From Pyrrhoderma lamaoense (taxonomy: Eukaryota; Basidiomycota; Agaricomycetes; Hymenochaetales; Hymenochaetaceae), in assembly GCA_002794735.1 (NCBI GenBank), contig NBAZ01000011.1, forward strand, positions 248,001 to 312,000: a stretch of DNA of 64,000 nucleotides, written 5' to 3'. Positions 13,407 to 24,236 of this stretch are shown in pieces. Position 1 is the stretch's first letter; the number at the start of each line of letters is the position of its first letter. Both the position numbers and the translations under genes were made by a program. The notes below the pieces were generated by a model. That model saw only the letters and a list, made by a program, of their open reading frames with translations, was not told the origin of the DNA and searched no databases.

Positions 13407-15587
13407 ATGTCGGACGACGGCAAAGGTGTCGAGTATGCTTACACAGAGAAAGCCGACCAACGCATTAATCTTAACTCCAATGCGTCCGCAAAGTAAGTGA
13501 ACCTCATCTGTCGTACTAATCGGTACTAACCTATCTTTAGGATCAAGAACCCTCTTCTTGGCATACCAGAGGATCAGCTCTTAGCTGACGTCGAGGAGTT
13601 TGCTCGTGAGAAAGACCTCACCGACATCCTACCTCTACTACAACGGGGCGCTCTTGTTGCACAAAACCCCACCTCTTTTGAATCTATCAAAGATCTCACT
13701 GAGGAGGAGAAGAACTTCCTGAGAATGGAAGTGACTCACAAGTGGAAGCAGCCAAAGAAACTGTACTATACTATCATTCTCTGTTCTATTGGTGCAGCTG
13801 TTCAGTAAGAAACCTTTCCTCTATCCGCCTCGCGTTCTTAATCTAAACTTCATTTCCTTCCTTCTCTTTAGGGGTTGGGATCAAACTGGGTCAAATGGTG
13901 CTAATTTATCATTCCCAGAGGAATTTGGAATTGGATCGGAGTCTACGAGGGATACGTTCTTAGTTGGATTGGTTAATGCGGCCCCATACATTGCTTCGGC
14001 ATTGATGTATGCAACCAATATATTCTTAGTTTCTATAGCTAATCTGATTTTATAGTGGAGCATGGCTTTCAGATCCATTAAATAACTACTTTGGGCGCCG
14101 TGGCACAATCTTCTTCTCTGCTGTATTCTGTTTCTTGCCTGTCATCGGTGGAGCTTGCGCGCAAACATGGGAACAACTCTTTATCACTCGTCTTCTTCTT
14201 GGTATTGGCATGGGCTCCAAGGCTTCAACGGTCCCGATTTTTGCGGCTGAGAACTCACCTGCATTGATCCGAGGGTCTCTTGTAATGAGTAAGCGTCATC
14301 GTGAATATTTTTAATAGAATATCACTAAATCATTTGCAATTATAGCTTGGCAGCTCTGGACTGCTTTTGGTATTTTCTTAGGGTTCTGTGCTAATTTGGC
14401 TGTTTATAATGTTGGCACCATTGCATGGCGGTAAGTCAACTTACCCGAAATCAATTTTATATAGTTCATTATCTGACTTTTTCTATAGACTACAAATCGG
14501 CTCAGCCTTCATTCCTGCTCTTCCTCTGCTATTCGGGGTATGTATTTTACTACACGTTTTGTCCTAGTATTGTCTGACATAATTTTTGAAGATTTACTTC
14601 TGTCCTGAGAGTCCGCGTTGGTATTTGAAGAAAGGCCGCTTCCGTCAAGCGTACAACTCCCTTCTTAAACTCAGAAACCATCCCATCCAGGCTGCACGAG
14701 ATTTGTACTATATTCATGCCCAACTACAAGTTGAGACCGAATTTGTCGGAAAATCAAACTATGCAACTCGCTTCATCGAGCTGTTTACTATCCCTCGTGT
14801 TCGCCGTGCAACCTTAGCATCATTCACTGTCATGCTTGCTCAACAGATGTGTGGTATCAACATTATCGCATTTTATTCATCCACTGTTTTCTCCGAGGCT
14901 GGCGCTAACTCTCGTGACGCTCTTCTCGCTTCTTGGGGTTTCGGGCTTGTGAATTTCCTCTTTGCTTTCCCTGCACTTAGGACGATTGATAGTTACGGAC
15001 GTCGTGCTTTACTCCTCTTTACCTTCCCTCAAATGGCCTGGACACTCCTCGCCGCTGGTTTCTGTTTCCTTATTCCGGCAGAAAACAAGGCTCATCTTGG
15101 TTTGGTCGCCCTTTTCATCTTTTTGTTCGCCGCTTTCTACTCCCCAGGAGAAGGTCCAGTTCCATTTACCTACTCAGCCGAAGTATTCCCACTTTCGCAT
15201 CGTGAGGTTGGAATGGCCTGGGCCGTGTCAACCTGTCTTTTCTGGGCTGCCGTCCTTTCAATCACCTTCCCACGCATGTTAGCAGTCATGACCCCGACCG
15301 GCGCATTCGGATTTTATGCTGGGCTCAATGTTATTGCCCTCGTCATGATCTTCTTATGGGTACCTGAAACAAAGCAGCGTACATTAGAGGAACTTGACTA
15401 TGTATTTGCCGTTCCAACCCGCAAGCACATGTCATACCAAATCACGAAAGCACTTCCATACTTCTTCCGGAGATATGTGTTCCGAGACACCACTGCACGC
15501 CTCGAACCACTTTACCATTTCGAAGGTGTTGTAGCTGATGAAGATGAACTAAAAGGAACTTCAGAGAAAGTCAATGGGAAGTATTGA
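13407..15587 (+). CDS. MFS sugar transporter (12 TM)
   Basis: A plasma-membrane sugar/proton symporter of the sugar-porter family (TC 2.A.1.1); the substrate is probably a hexose or polyol. An N-terminal cytosolic domain of about 120 residues is followed by TM1 with the motif [14 protein letters not shown]. The family signatures FGRRG (loop 2-3), PESPRW (end of TM6), [14 protein letters not shown] (TM7), DSYGRRALL (loop 8-9) and [13 protein letters not shown] (after TM12) are all present. Six introns of about 50-65 nt all keep phase; for example exon 1 ends at 13492 with GTAAGT. No frame break was found over the 2.2 kb. The unusually long N-terminal tail before TM1 is typical of one fungal subgroup of these transporters. 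Substrate cannot be read from sequence. Confidence 0.9.
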
Positions 15588-16262
15588 TTGACTATCCTCA
15601 TTGAAAAATGGAGAACGCCTGTGGCGTTCGTATGGTCGCCGAGTTGTAGCATACATATATTATATTGACTTGTTCTACTGTATGTCATAACGCACCATCA
15701 GGCCTTTTAACGATAACGTTTTTCCTATCTCATTGGTTTTATTTCTTTACGATATTTGTAACGGTTAGCGATTAGCATGCTTGGATAGCTTATGTACTAA
15801 AATCTGTTCTGGATAATCAAATTTTTTTCAACAACCATCGTACTGTGATGTGTGATGTAAAAATTGGATCTGTATACTTACGACAGCCCTACAATCAGAT
15901 TCAGTTAGTTAGAAAATCCTTGTTGCATTTATTGCGAAATAAATTTTCTTGATTGATCATTTTTATGGTTTTGATTAGTCTTAATATAAGTTCATATGGG
16001 CACGTGAGTATCCCAAAATAACACGTCGGAGTCTGGATATATTTTTAGTCTGAGTTCTAAATTAGAGCAACGTATGAATAATTATCATCCGCAAAGACTC
16101 ATTACCCAATTTCCAGAATTGGGCATGACAAATCCTACCCCATAAAACACGTCTTTAAATTGAGGCGAGATAGAAAAAAACAACGGAATCCCTGTTAATT
16201 ATTTAAATTCTAGTTTTGTAGCAACATCACACAGCCTCTTATATACAGTTTCTTAATGGAAA
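15588..16262. other. Intergenic between convergent genes
   Basis: AT-rich 3' flanks of the transporter (+) and of the small secreted protein (-). I see nothing further. Confidence 0.5.
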
Positions 16263-16974
16263 CTAGAAGAAAACTAATGCCATCGAGCAGATAGCAACTC
16301 CAGAAGATAATGCTATGAGGCCGAGACTCTTTCCAACACGATCGCCGGAGATCAGCAAGCCTGGAGTTGCGCTCGCAGCATCGATCGCAATTGAAGAGAC
16401 TGGTATAGCAGTTCGTGATACTGTGGCCGTAGTGGTGAGCGTGACTGCTGTTTGGAATCCACTTTGTACTATTTGCACTATGTTCGTGCAGACAGCATTG
16501 TCCCCATCAAGATCACATTGAACGATCTTCATCGTACTCAGTGACCCTTGACCGCCTGCATAGTAAGCAGAAATATGCGTCGAATCTGCAACGACGGTAG
16601 CTAAATGCAAAAAGTGAAAAAGAGGGAAACATGTTTAATTTTAGAGTCCGATTTCGGAAATTTTGTATATTTACCAGTCATAGTAGGCTGTGTGGACGTC
16701 GTGGGTTGGTTTGATATAACGAATGTTGTACCATCAGCGCCGGTTCCTGCAATTCCTCCTAGTAGACTTCCGATGCCATCAAATGCGAATTCATCGCTAC
16801 CGTCGGTGAAATCTGCGACAATCGTTGCAGTTGCCTCCTGGGCTCTGGCTCTGAGGACTAACGAAAACCGGCGAGTATAGAAGTCAGTAAAATAAGATGA
16901 ATGGATCCAGCCTCAGGCTCACCGTTTGTTAAGATGAAGCTAGTAGTAGTGATGAGCAAAATTTTCGAAAACAT
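16263..16974 (-). CDS. Small secreted protein, probably GPI-anchored
   Basis: Three exons (16923-16974, 16675-16857, 16263-16600) join in phase to 190 residues. There is an N-terminal signal peptide (MFSKILLITTTSFILTNG) followed by a mature domain with DFTDGSDEFAFDGIG and two cysteines in QCDLDGDNAVCTN. The protein closes with a small-residue region and a hydrophobic C-terminal tail (LIALSSGVAICSMALVFF). A Ser/Ala/Gly site before a C-terminal hydrophobic helix is the pattern of GPI attachment. Such short proteins are common at fungal cell surfaces; I recognise no enzyme motif. A minus-strand TATTTAAA near 17124-17136 is a plausible TATA region. Alternative: a single-pass membrane protein. Confidence 0.75.
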
Positions 16975-17837
16975 GGTATCAAGTTCAACTCTCTGAGTAA
17001 ACTTATAGTTTGGAAAACATGGGAGAAAAAGTTAGCTCGACCAGCGAGGAAGAATCAAGATAAATAAAGGGAGAGAAGGGGAACGCTTTAATGGATACAT
17101 CCTTGCGGTGTGGTTTTTGTATACTTTTAAATATAGCACATAGCAACCTTCGTATCAACCGCAGCAAGTGCTAGTGTGCCGTGCCCCGCGTCCAGTGCTG
17201 TATCATCACTGCTGGACAGTGTGGCATTTTCTCAGCGCAGTGGGTTGGATACAAGCTTAGATGGTTTAGTCAAGCGTATACTAATTTGGTAAACTTATAT
17301 AAAAATGTTTCGAGGGTTGGTGGCATTTTTTTCAGTAAACAACTACGTTCTTTCAATATTCGGCATGCTACGATCTAGTTCTCTGAGCTCGTAGTATATA
17401 TACTTTACCGATATGGATACGAGATAGAAGTAGGAGAATTTGTCGTTTGTGTATAAACTTAGTGATCTCCTTACTTTTAAGTAAGTGTGCATATCCTTTA
17501 CAAAGTAATGAGGCGAAATTAAGTACTGAGAACATATCAAGCTTTATTCAATTGATGAGCCGCAATATACTTTCGCTACTTGATTATGGACAATCAACCG
17601 TTTTCTTCAAATTATCATCAGAATGAAGCAAAAGTCGATCCCATATATCTATCAAGTGAGTATCAAATCAGATAGTGATAAGTTAGTATGAAAGGATAAA
17701 AAGTAGTATGGTAAGTATAACTACTTACCCGATGTTCTCACGTCCAGGATCATTAAAAACACTTGTAAAATCTAGTAAGAGTAAGTTTGAATAATTCTAA
17801 TACTGGATACATACATATATCCGCGAGAGCTGCTCGT
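16975..17837. other. Intergenic, 5' flank of the solo LTR
   Basis: Contains the promoter side of the small secreted protein gene and AT-rich sequence up to the LTR. No gene is supported. Confidence 0.45.
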
Positions 17838-18733
17838 TGTTATGAAACCAAGTCTATTTTCGCTTTTTTGCTTACTAAGCATCTTACATAAGCTGACTAA
17901 GCACTTACATAAGCATTTTACATAAGTGGATTATCTAATCATCTTACATAAGCTGCTTACCTAATCATTATTACCTAAGCATCTTACCTAATCATTATTA
18001 CCTAAGCATCTTACCTAATCAGCTTAGTCAGCATGCTTACTTAATCACTTACATAATATGCTTACATAAGTCGCTTACTAAGCACTGACTCAGCATATGA
18101 CTCAGCTGTCTTATTAAGCATCACATCTTATCTTATCTCTCTCTTATCACCACTGCTTACTCATCTGTTCTAGAACATTCTGAGACCTTCCAGAACATTC
18201 TAGAATATTCAACCATGTTCTACCATCTTCCATCATTCTCCATGGTCATCTTTCCCCATTTGGTTTAGTCCCCTTTGTAATTAGCCTATTTTATGTTTCA
18301 GCTAGCACAGCCTAGCTTAGCCTGTTTATTTAGCCTGTTTATTATGTTTCAGCTAGCACAGCCTAGCTTAGCCTCATAGTTTAGCCTATTTCTTATGTTT
18401 CATCTAACACAGCCCAGCACAGCTTAGTTAGCCTAATAGTTTAGCCATAGACCCTGACGGGTTTTTTCATTATTCCCACACTGCCTCCCACATGTATAAA
18501 TACCCCCCTCCTGTCAGTAGCTAGTCCCCCAGTCTTGATCTTGTCTTCCCTCCTAGACTAGTACCTTCTAATACATCCTCTTGTCCCCTCTTCACTGTTT
18601 TTCCCCTCCTCTTGTCCTTCCTCTCCTCTGTCTCTGTCTATATCAGTGTATACTGGTTGTGCCTTGTCTTCAGACCCTGCTGACTAAGCATTCTGCTGAC
18701 TAATACTGGTACTAGAACTAGTCATTGCTGACA
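17838..18733 (+). mobile_element. Solo LTR of the Ty3-type element
   Basis: This 896-base copy begins TGTTATGAAACC and ends GCTGACA. It is flanked on both sides by CTCGT (17833-17837 and 18734-18738), a perfect 5-bp target-site duplication. It matches, in opposite orientation, the two LTRs at 19666-20521 and 25784-26638. No internal region follows, so it is a solo LTR left by LTR-LTR recombination. It is about 40 bases longer than the other LTRs, mainly through a 27-base tandem duplication in the stretch of CTTACATAAGC/CTTACCTAATC repeats (about 17960-18020). TATAAATA at 18495-18502 is the likely LTR promoter core. Confidence 0.93.
18168..18210 (+). promoter_or_regulatory. Heat-shock-element array in the solo LTR
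   Basis: TTCtaGAAcaTTC (18168-18180) is followed by TTC-GAA-TTC-GAA-TTC units at strict 5-base spacing (18188-18210). Heat shock factor trimers bind arrays of inverted nGAAn units. The array lies about 290 bases before the LTR TATAAATA, within the presumed U3. Function is inferred from the motif only. Confidence 0.6.
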
Positions 18734-19119
18734 CTCGTTCCAAGTTTTTCACTAAGATAATCAGATATAGCCTTACTGTATGCAGTATTTGCTTCTGGCG
18801 TTATATTCCCCAGGGAAACTGTTAGGATCTGTATTGATCTGCTTGTATAAGCAAGGGGATAATACGACTAAGCGTACTTATATAAAATGCCCTTGTACTT
18901 AGTATCACAGTGTTCAAAACAGAAACGACTTGTAGGTCAGATATTCTGACAGATGATAGTGATGTATCAGATGTAGACAGATTAGCTGTCTTTGGGTTTG
19001 TGACAAGATTGATTTCAATGAAGAGATCTTGGTCAAAATCGACCTCCTTATATACATCTACTACATGTGAACTAACTACCCGTTTAATCATAAAGAAATA
19101 CTATTATTATATCTAATTT

Positions 19120-19217
19120 GTGGCACTTAGTGTGGCACCAATGTGGCACCTAGTGTGGCACCATTGTGGCACCATTGTTTGTGGCACCGTATCCATGTCT
19201 ACAGCAAGTTGTGGCAC
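19120..19217 (+). repeat. GTGGCAC short interspersed tandem repeat
   Basis: Seven exact copies of GTGGCAC start at 19120, 19132, 19143, 19155, 19166, 19181 and 19211. Most are followed by CA or TA and separated by 3-8 bases. The spacing is near 11-12 bases for the first five. No coding frame is supported across it. Confidence 0.7.
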
Positions 19218-19410
19218 TAGTTAAAGTGTCTAATTCGTCCTTCATCCAAAAGCATTAAGCTTGTTATATTGTTTATAACTGTTTCTGTTGCCGCGTCCAT
19301 TATTACAATCACCTGACTCGTGAATTACCGTATTCGTATCGTGAGAATTTATTCGACCGGCACATCTGTTCCCAGCGTGGGAATATCTTCTTAGCCCAGC
19401 CTCGGGCTTG

Positions 19411-19665
19411 CTAAGAGGAATGGCTAGTCCGCCATTCATACTGTGGATGGTCTGACGCAATGCTTGTTCTAGCATGGGCTGATGGATTGTTTCTATCCCA
19501 TTCTTCTCTTGGGAGAATAGTATTAATGTGTGGTAGTATAGGGCATTCCCTATTAGACATGACTGGTAATGGAGGACTTTCTCGCTGTGGTATTACTGGA
19601 GGTGTTACTGATTGAGCCCTATTAAGAGTGATCCAATCTACTCTCTCGAATCCTGGACGAGGAGC
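19411..19665 (-). pseudogene. 3' half of the host ORF split by the retrotransposon
   Basis: This segment reads RPGFERVDWITLNRAQ onward and stops at TAG (19411-19413). It continues in frame, across the GGAGC target duplication, from the ORF on the other side of the element (26639-27425). Beyond the TAG the same frame stays protein-like for about 30 codons (WAKKIFPRWEQMCR), so the TAG may itself be a mutation. I recognise no family. The Pro/Arg-rich composition suggests a linker region. Confidence 0.6.
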
Positions 19666-20521
19666 TGTCAGCAATGACTAGTTCTAGTACCAGTATTAGT
19701 CAGCAGAATGCTTAGTCAGCAGGGTCTGAAGACAAGGCACAACCAGCATACACTGATATAGACAGAGACAGAGGAGAGGAGGGACAAGAGGAGGGGAAGA
19801 ACAGTGAGAAGGGGACAAGAGGATGTATTAGAAGGTACTAGTCTAGGAGGGAAGACAAGATCAAGACTGGGGGACTAGCTACTGACAGGAGGGGGGTATT
19901 TATACATGTGGGAGGCAGTGTGGGAATAATGAAAAAACCCGTCAGGGTCTATGGCTAAACTATTAGGCTAACTAAGCTGTGCTAGGCTGTGTTAGATGAA
20001 ACATAAGAAATAGGCTAAACTATGAGGCTAAGCTAGGCTGTGCTAGCTGAAACATAATAAACAGGCTAAATAAACAGGCTAAGCTAGGCTGTGCTAGCTG
20101 AAACATAAAATAGGCTAATTACAAAGGGGACTAAACCAAATGGGGAAAGATGACCATGGAGAATGATGGAAGATGGTAGAACATGGTGGAATATTCTAGA
20201 ATGTTCTGGAAGGTCTCAGAATATTCTAGAACAGATGAGTAAGCAGTGATGATGAGAGAGAGATAAGATAAGATGTGATGCTTAATAAGACAGCTGAGTC
20301 ATATGCTGAGTCAGTGCTTAGTAAGCGACTTATGTAAGCGATTAAGTAAGCATGCTGACTAAGCTGATTAGATAAGATGCTTAGGTAATAATGATTAGGT
20401 AAGCAGCTTATGTAAGATGATTAGATAATCCACTTATGTAAGATGCTTATGTAAGTGCTTAGTCAGCTTATGTAAGCTGCTTAGTAAGCAAAAAAGCGAA
20501 AATAGACTTGGTTTCATAACA
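19666..20521 (-). repeat. 3' LTR of the Ty3-type element
   Basis: 856 bases, TG...CA on both strands. It shares near identity with 25784-26638 and inverted similarity with 17838-18733. A heat-shock-type array GAA-TTC-GAA-TTC-GAA occupies 20189-20211, and TATAAATA (minus) lies near 19889-19900. Confidence 0.94.
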
Positions 20522-20535
20522 TTACCCCCTCTCTT
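20522..20535 (-). promoter_or_regulatory. Polypurine tract
   Basis: Read on the element strand, AAGAGAGGGGGTAA abuts the 3' LTR. This is the expected position and composition for the plus-strand primer of reverse transcription. Confidence 0.75.
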
Positions 20536-20548
20536 AGATTGATTGTCC

Positions 20549-23500
20549 TCAATCATGATTTAAACTTTGAAAAGAGGGTATGTATTTCATGTCTATAACT
20601 CTCAATCTTCTGGGAGCTCTGGGATTTTCTTTGTAAAACTCTTCAATCAATTCTTTAGAGTTTTCCAAATGTTCTTCAGGCTCCCAAGTTCTGCTTTCAA
20701 CACCATATCCTTTCCAGTGTACCAGGAATTTAAGCTTATTTCTGACAAACTTAGAGTCTACAATGGATTCCACTTCATACTCTTGTTCTTTGCCAATAAG
20801 CACTGGAGGTGGGGGTGGGGCTTGTTGCTGGTTTTCAAAGGCTGGAGTTGTATAAGGAGACAGTAAAACTTCATTAAATACTGGATGTATTCTTCTCCAA
20901 GTACTTGGAAGTTTTAGCTTGTAAGCACCTCTATTGACTTTTTCTATTACTTCAAATGGACCATATCTTTTACAGTCCAGTTTTTTCATAGGTCTTATAG
21001 AGGGTAAGTTGGTTGCTTCAAGCATTACTAAGTCTCCTTTCTTGTACTCAATAGATTCACCTTTATTTCTATCATAAAAGTGTTTCATAACTTCAGCAGC
21101 CTTCTTTAAACTGGCTTCAACTTCTTCTCTGACTTTCTGCATAGTTTTAGCAAATTGTCCAGCTGATTCATTGACAGGTTCTCTTCTGGGATTGGACCCT
21201 TTATATGGATGTAATCCATAATTTACAAAGAAGGGTGAATATCCAGTAGAGGATTGTACTTTGTCATTATAAGAGAATTCAGCTATTGCTAACCACTCAG
21301 CCCAATCTGATTGTCTATGATTGATGTAAGCTCTGAGATACTGCTCAATTTCTTGATTTATTCTCTCAGTCTGACCATCAGTTTGGGGGTGATATGCAGT
21401 AGAAGGATTTCCAGTAATACCCAACAATCTATACAAGTCATGCATGAAGTTAGACTCAAATTGTGGACCTCTGTCACTTATGATCTTTCTGGGAAGACCA
21501 TGAAGTCTAAAGACTTGATCTCTGTAAATTCTTGCTAACCCCTCAGATGTGAGTTCCATATTAGTGGGGAGAGCATGAATTTGTTTACTGAATCTGTCCA
21601 CAATTACACATATTGCATTAAAACCCTTAGACTCTGGTAATTCACCTATTAAGTCAATAGATATAATTTCCCAGGGTCTAGTTGGTATTTCATTAGGGTT
21701 TAATGGAGCATGCTTTTTGTTTCTATGAGCCTTAGTTCTCTGACATGTATCACAACCAGAAACATACAAGCGAATGTCATTTGTGATTCTTGGCCACCAA
21801 AAATTGCGAGTCACTAATTCCTGGGTTTTGTTTCTACCAGGATGACCAGCTACTGTCTCATCATGATGAACTTTGATAATTTTAGCTCTCAAAGTTTTAT
21901 CTTTTGGGACATAAATTTTGTTTTGCCAAGTAATTAAATGATCATTCTCTGCCCAGTCTTTTTCTTTGTTATCAAGTGCTCTTTTTACAGACTGATCAAT
22001 TGCATGTGTACTTTCTTTAATGCTTTTGACCAGTTCTGTATCTAATGATTCAATACTTGTGACTCTGAACCACTCAGGTTTTAACATAGTAACTCTCTTA
22101 TTATCATTCTCCCCCCTGTCATGATCAACTCTTCTTGACAGAAGGTCAGCCTTTTTCATTTCTTTTCCAGGCTTGTGAATGATTGTAAGATCATATTTCC
22201 ATAGAAGCAGCATCCATCTGGCCTGTCTTCTGTTTAAATCCTGAGGTTCTCTAAAGTACTGAATATTAGCATGATCTGTCCAGACTTCTACTGTATGTTT
22301 GGCTTCATACAAGTATGGTCTCCATTCTTTCAGAGCTTTAATAATGGCTAGCATTTCTTTGTCATAGATGGGATAATTTCTTTCCTCTGGTGTCATAGAT
22401 TCTGACATAAATGCTATAGGATGCCATTTGTTATCTTGCTTTTGAGACAAAACTGCCCCAATTGCAAAGTTAGAAGCATCTGTTTCAATTCTGAATGGAT
22501 CATTGTCTGTGGGCACTGCTAAGACTGGAGCAGAAGTGATAGCTTGTTTGAGCTGTATCACTGCTTCTGCTTCTTCTTTTCCCCATTTCCATCCTGATTT
22601 TCCTTTTAACCTGTTGAGTGGTGTGGTAATATGACTGTAGCCCTTGACAAAGCGTCTATAAAATCCACAGAATCCCAAAAATGATTCTAACTGTTTAACA
22701 TTCTTGGGTTCTGGCCATTCTTGTATAGCTTTTATCTTTTGGGTTTCCATTTCAATTTTACCACCACCCACTACATATCCCAAATAACCAATTTTGGGTT
22801 CAGCAAATGAACATTTAGAGTATCTCAGACATAAGTGATTGTCTTTTAACACTTGTAGTACTTGTCTGACAAGTCTAATATGTTCAGATAAACATCTGGT
22901 GAATATCAAGATGTCATCTAAATAGACTATTACTGAACCCTCCTGTATCAAGTCTTTTAATATAGTGTTCATAAAAGCTTGAAAAGTAGCAGGAGAATTG
23001 GTTAATCCAAAGAACATAACAGTGGGTTCAAACAGTCCTCTATTAGTTTTAAAGGCTGCTTTCCACTCATCACCTTCTTTAATTCTAATATTATTGTATC
23101 CCCATCTAACATCTAATTTTGTGAAGTAATTAGACATTTTGGTTTTATCAAGCAACTCCTGGATTAGAGGAATGGGGTATCTATTTTTAATAGTGCCCTC
23201 ATTTAACTTTCTATAATCCTGGATTGGTCTTAAAGTGCCATCTTTTTTCTTAATAAAGAAAAATGGAGATGCTTGAGGGGATTTAGAAGGTCTAATTCTA
23301 CCACTTTTAAGATTTTCATCAAGAAACTGATCCAGAGCTTCTTGTTCTTTGACTGTTAATGGGTAAATTTTACAGTCTTTTGGAACAAAGTCAGGTTTGG
23401 TTTCAATAGCATGATCCCAAGGCCTTCTCTCTGGTAGTTTGTTGAATTCTTGCTCACTAAATACAGTGGGATACTCTTGACTAAAGTCAGGTATTACTAT

Positions 23501-23575
23501 ATTTTCTTTAACTAGTTGACAAGTCTTAAGTGGAGAATTTATGCTCTCTGAAGTGGATTGAGAAGAATTTGGCAT
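20549..23575 (-). CDS. Retrotransposon Pol: RT, RNase H, integrase, chromodomain
   Basis: 1,008 residues. Reverse transcriptase occupies the first third (YPIPLIQELLDK; active site YLDDILIF). RNase H follows (IETDASNFAIGAVLSQ; WTDHANIQYF). The integrase has the HHCC zinc finger (HHDETVAGHPGRNK ... CDTCQRTK) and a DDE core (SIDLIGELPES; IISDRGPQFES; HPQTDGQTERINQE). A C-terminal chromodomain (FLVHWKGYGVESRTWEP), which in this group directs integration by reading histone marks, closes the protein. The first ATG is at 23575, but the frame is coding-like upstream (VKATINFDRCPEEC). Pol is therefore the continuation of the protease frame, out of step by one base. This is a fungal mobile element, not a host gene. 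Confidence 0.93.
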   Translation of the reverse strand: MPNSSQSTSESINSPLKTCQLVKENIVIPDFSQEYPTVFSEQEFNKLPERRPWDHAIETKPDFVPKDCKIYPLTVKEQEALDQFLDENLKSGRIRPSKSPQASPFFFIKKKDGTLRPIQDYRKLNEGTIKNRYPIPLIQELLDKTKMSNYFTKLDVRWGYNNIRIKEGDEWKAAFKTNRGLFEPTVMFFGLTNSPATFQAFMNTILKDLIQEGSVIVYLDDILIFTRCLSEHIRLVRQVLQVLKDNHLCLRYSKCSFAEPKIGYLGYVVGGGKIEMETQKIKAIQEWPEPKNVKQLESFLGFCGFYRRFVKGYSHITTPLNRLKGKSGWKWGKEEAEAVIQLKQAITSAPVLAVPTDNDPFRIETDASNFAIGAVLSQKQDNKWHPIAFMSESMTPEERNYPIYDKEMLAIIKALKEWRPYLYEAKHTVEVWTDHANIQYFREPQDLNRRQARWMLLLWKYDLTIIHKPGKEMKKADLLSRRVDHDRGENDNKRVTMLKPEWFRVTSIESLDTELVKSIKESTHAIDQSVKRALDNKEKDWAENDHLITWQNKIYVPKDKTLRAKIIKVHHDETVAGHPGRNKTQELVTRNFWWPRITNDIRLYVSGCDTCQRTKAHRNKKHAPLNPNEIPTRPWEIISIDLIGELPESKGFNAICVIVDRFSKQIHALPTNMELTSEGLARIYRDQVFRLHGLPRKIISDRGPQFESNFMHDLYRLLGITGNPSTAYHPQTDGQTERINQEIEQYLRAYINHRQSDWAEWLAIAEFSYNDKVQSSTGYSPFFVNYGLHPYKGSNPRREPVNESAGQFAKTMQKVREEVEASLKKAAEVMKHFYDRNKGESIEYKKGDLVMLEATNLPSIRPMKKLDCKRYGPFEVIEKVNRGAYKLKLPSTWRRIHPVFNEVLLSPYTTPAFENQQQAPPPPPVLIGKEQEYEVESIVDSKFVRNKLKFLVHWKGYGVESRTWEPEEHLENSKELIEEFYKENPRAPRRLRVIDMKYIPSFQSLNHD

Positions 23576-23625
23576 GTTACACTCTTCTGGGCATCTGTCA
23601 AAGTTTATAGTGGCTTTAACCCAAT

Positions 23626-24234
23626 CTATGCTTGGTTATGTTTCTTTAGCCACTCATGACCAATGAAGATGTCTGTGTCTCCCAGATTTGTGACAGCCAG
23701 ATCTATTCTTTCTACATGATTGTGGATAGACAAGCGCATAGAAATATATTCTCTTATTGCACCAGCTTTATTGAGAGTGCCATCAGCATTGTATACAGGA
23801 ATTGCTAGTGGTGTTTTCTTTGTAACAAGCTGATGTCTTTTTACTAAACTCTCATTAATGCATGAACCTGTGCATCCACTATCAATCAATCCTTGAGATT
23901 GTATTTGTAGGTTATTATCAAGAGTAGCTAAGAGTATGGGGACAGTAAGTTGTCTACCTTTTCCACCTCTAATAAATTTTTTGGGTTCTTTCAGAGAAGC
24001 TATTGCAGAAGTCAACTCATCACCTGTCAGCTGATTTATTTGTCTGACTAAGCTTCTGGTGATTTCTTTGGTTCTTTTGGGGTGTACTATCTGCAACAGT
24101 CTATCTCTGGTTTCTTTAAAAGAGGGTACTTTCTTACAGAATTCTGTGGGTTTTGATTCATTACTGGTATTAAAAACAACTTTATTTGTACTAGTATTTG
24201 AATCATTACTAATGCCTTCCTCTGCCACATTCAA
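23626..24234 (-). CDS. Retrotransposon aspartic protease domain
   Basis: About 200 residues with the retropepsin active site LIDSGCTGSC near residue 115, followed by the flap-like region and TDIFIGHEWLKKH, the usual end of Ty3-type proteases. There is no ATG at the start: the frame overlaps the end of gag and is shifted by -1 against it, as expected if it is made by programmed frameshifting. The frame ends at TAG 23626-23628 just where the family normally continues into the RT segment. That continuation is present in the next frame, which points to a single-base deletion in a short C run. Confidence 0.8.
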   Translation of the reverse strand: MNVAEEGISNDSNTSTNKVVFNTSNESKPTEFCKKVPSFKETRDRLLQIVHPKRTKEITRSLVRQINQLTGDELTSAIASLKEPKKFIRGGKGRQLTVPILLATLDNNLQIQSQGLIDSGCTGSCINESLVKRHQLVTKKTPLAIPVYNADGTLNKAGAIREYISMRLSIHNHVERIDLAVTNLGDTDIFIGHEWLKKHNQA

Positions 24235-24236
24235 AG

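Noticed and set aside
17940..18070. CRISPR-like regular repeats (CTTACATAAGC, CTTACCTAATC)
   Set aside because: Short degenerate tandem units within a eukaryotic LTR, without constant spacers or cas genes.
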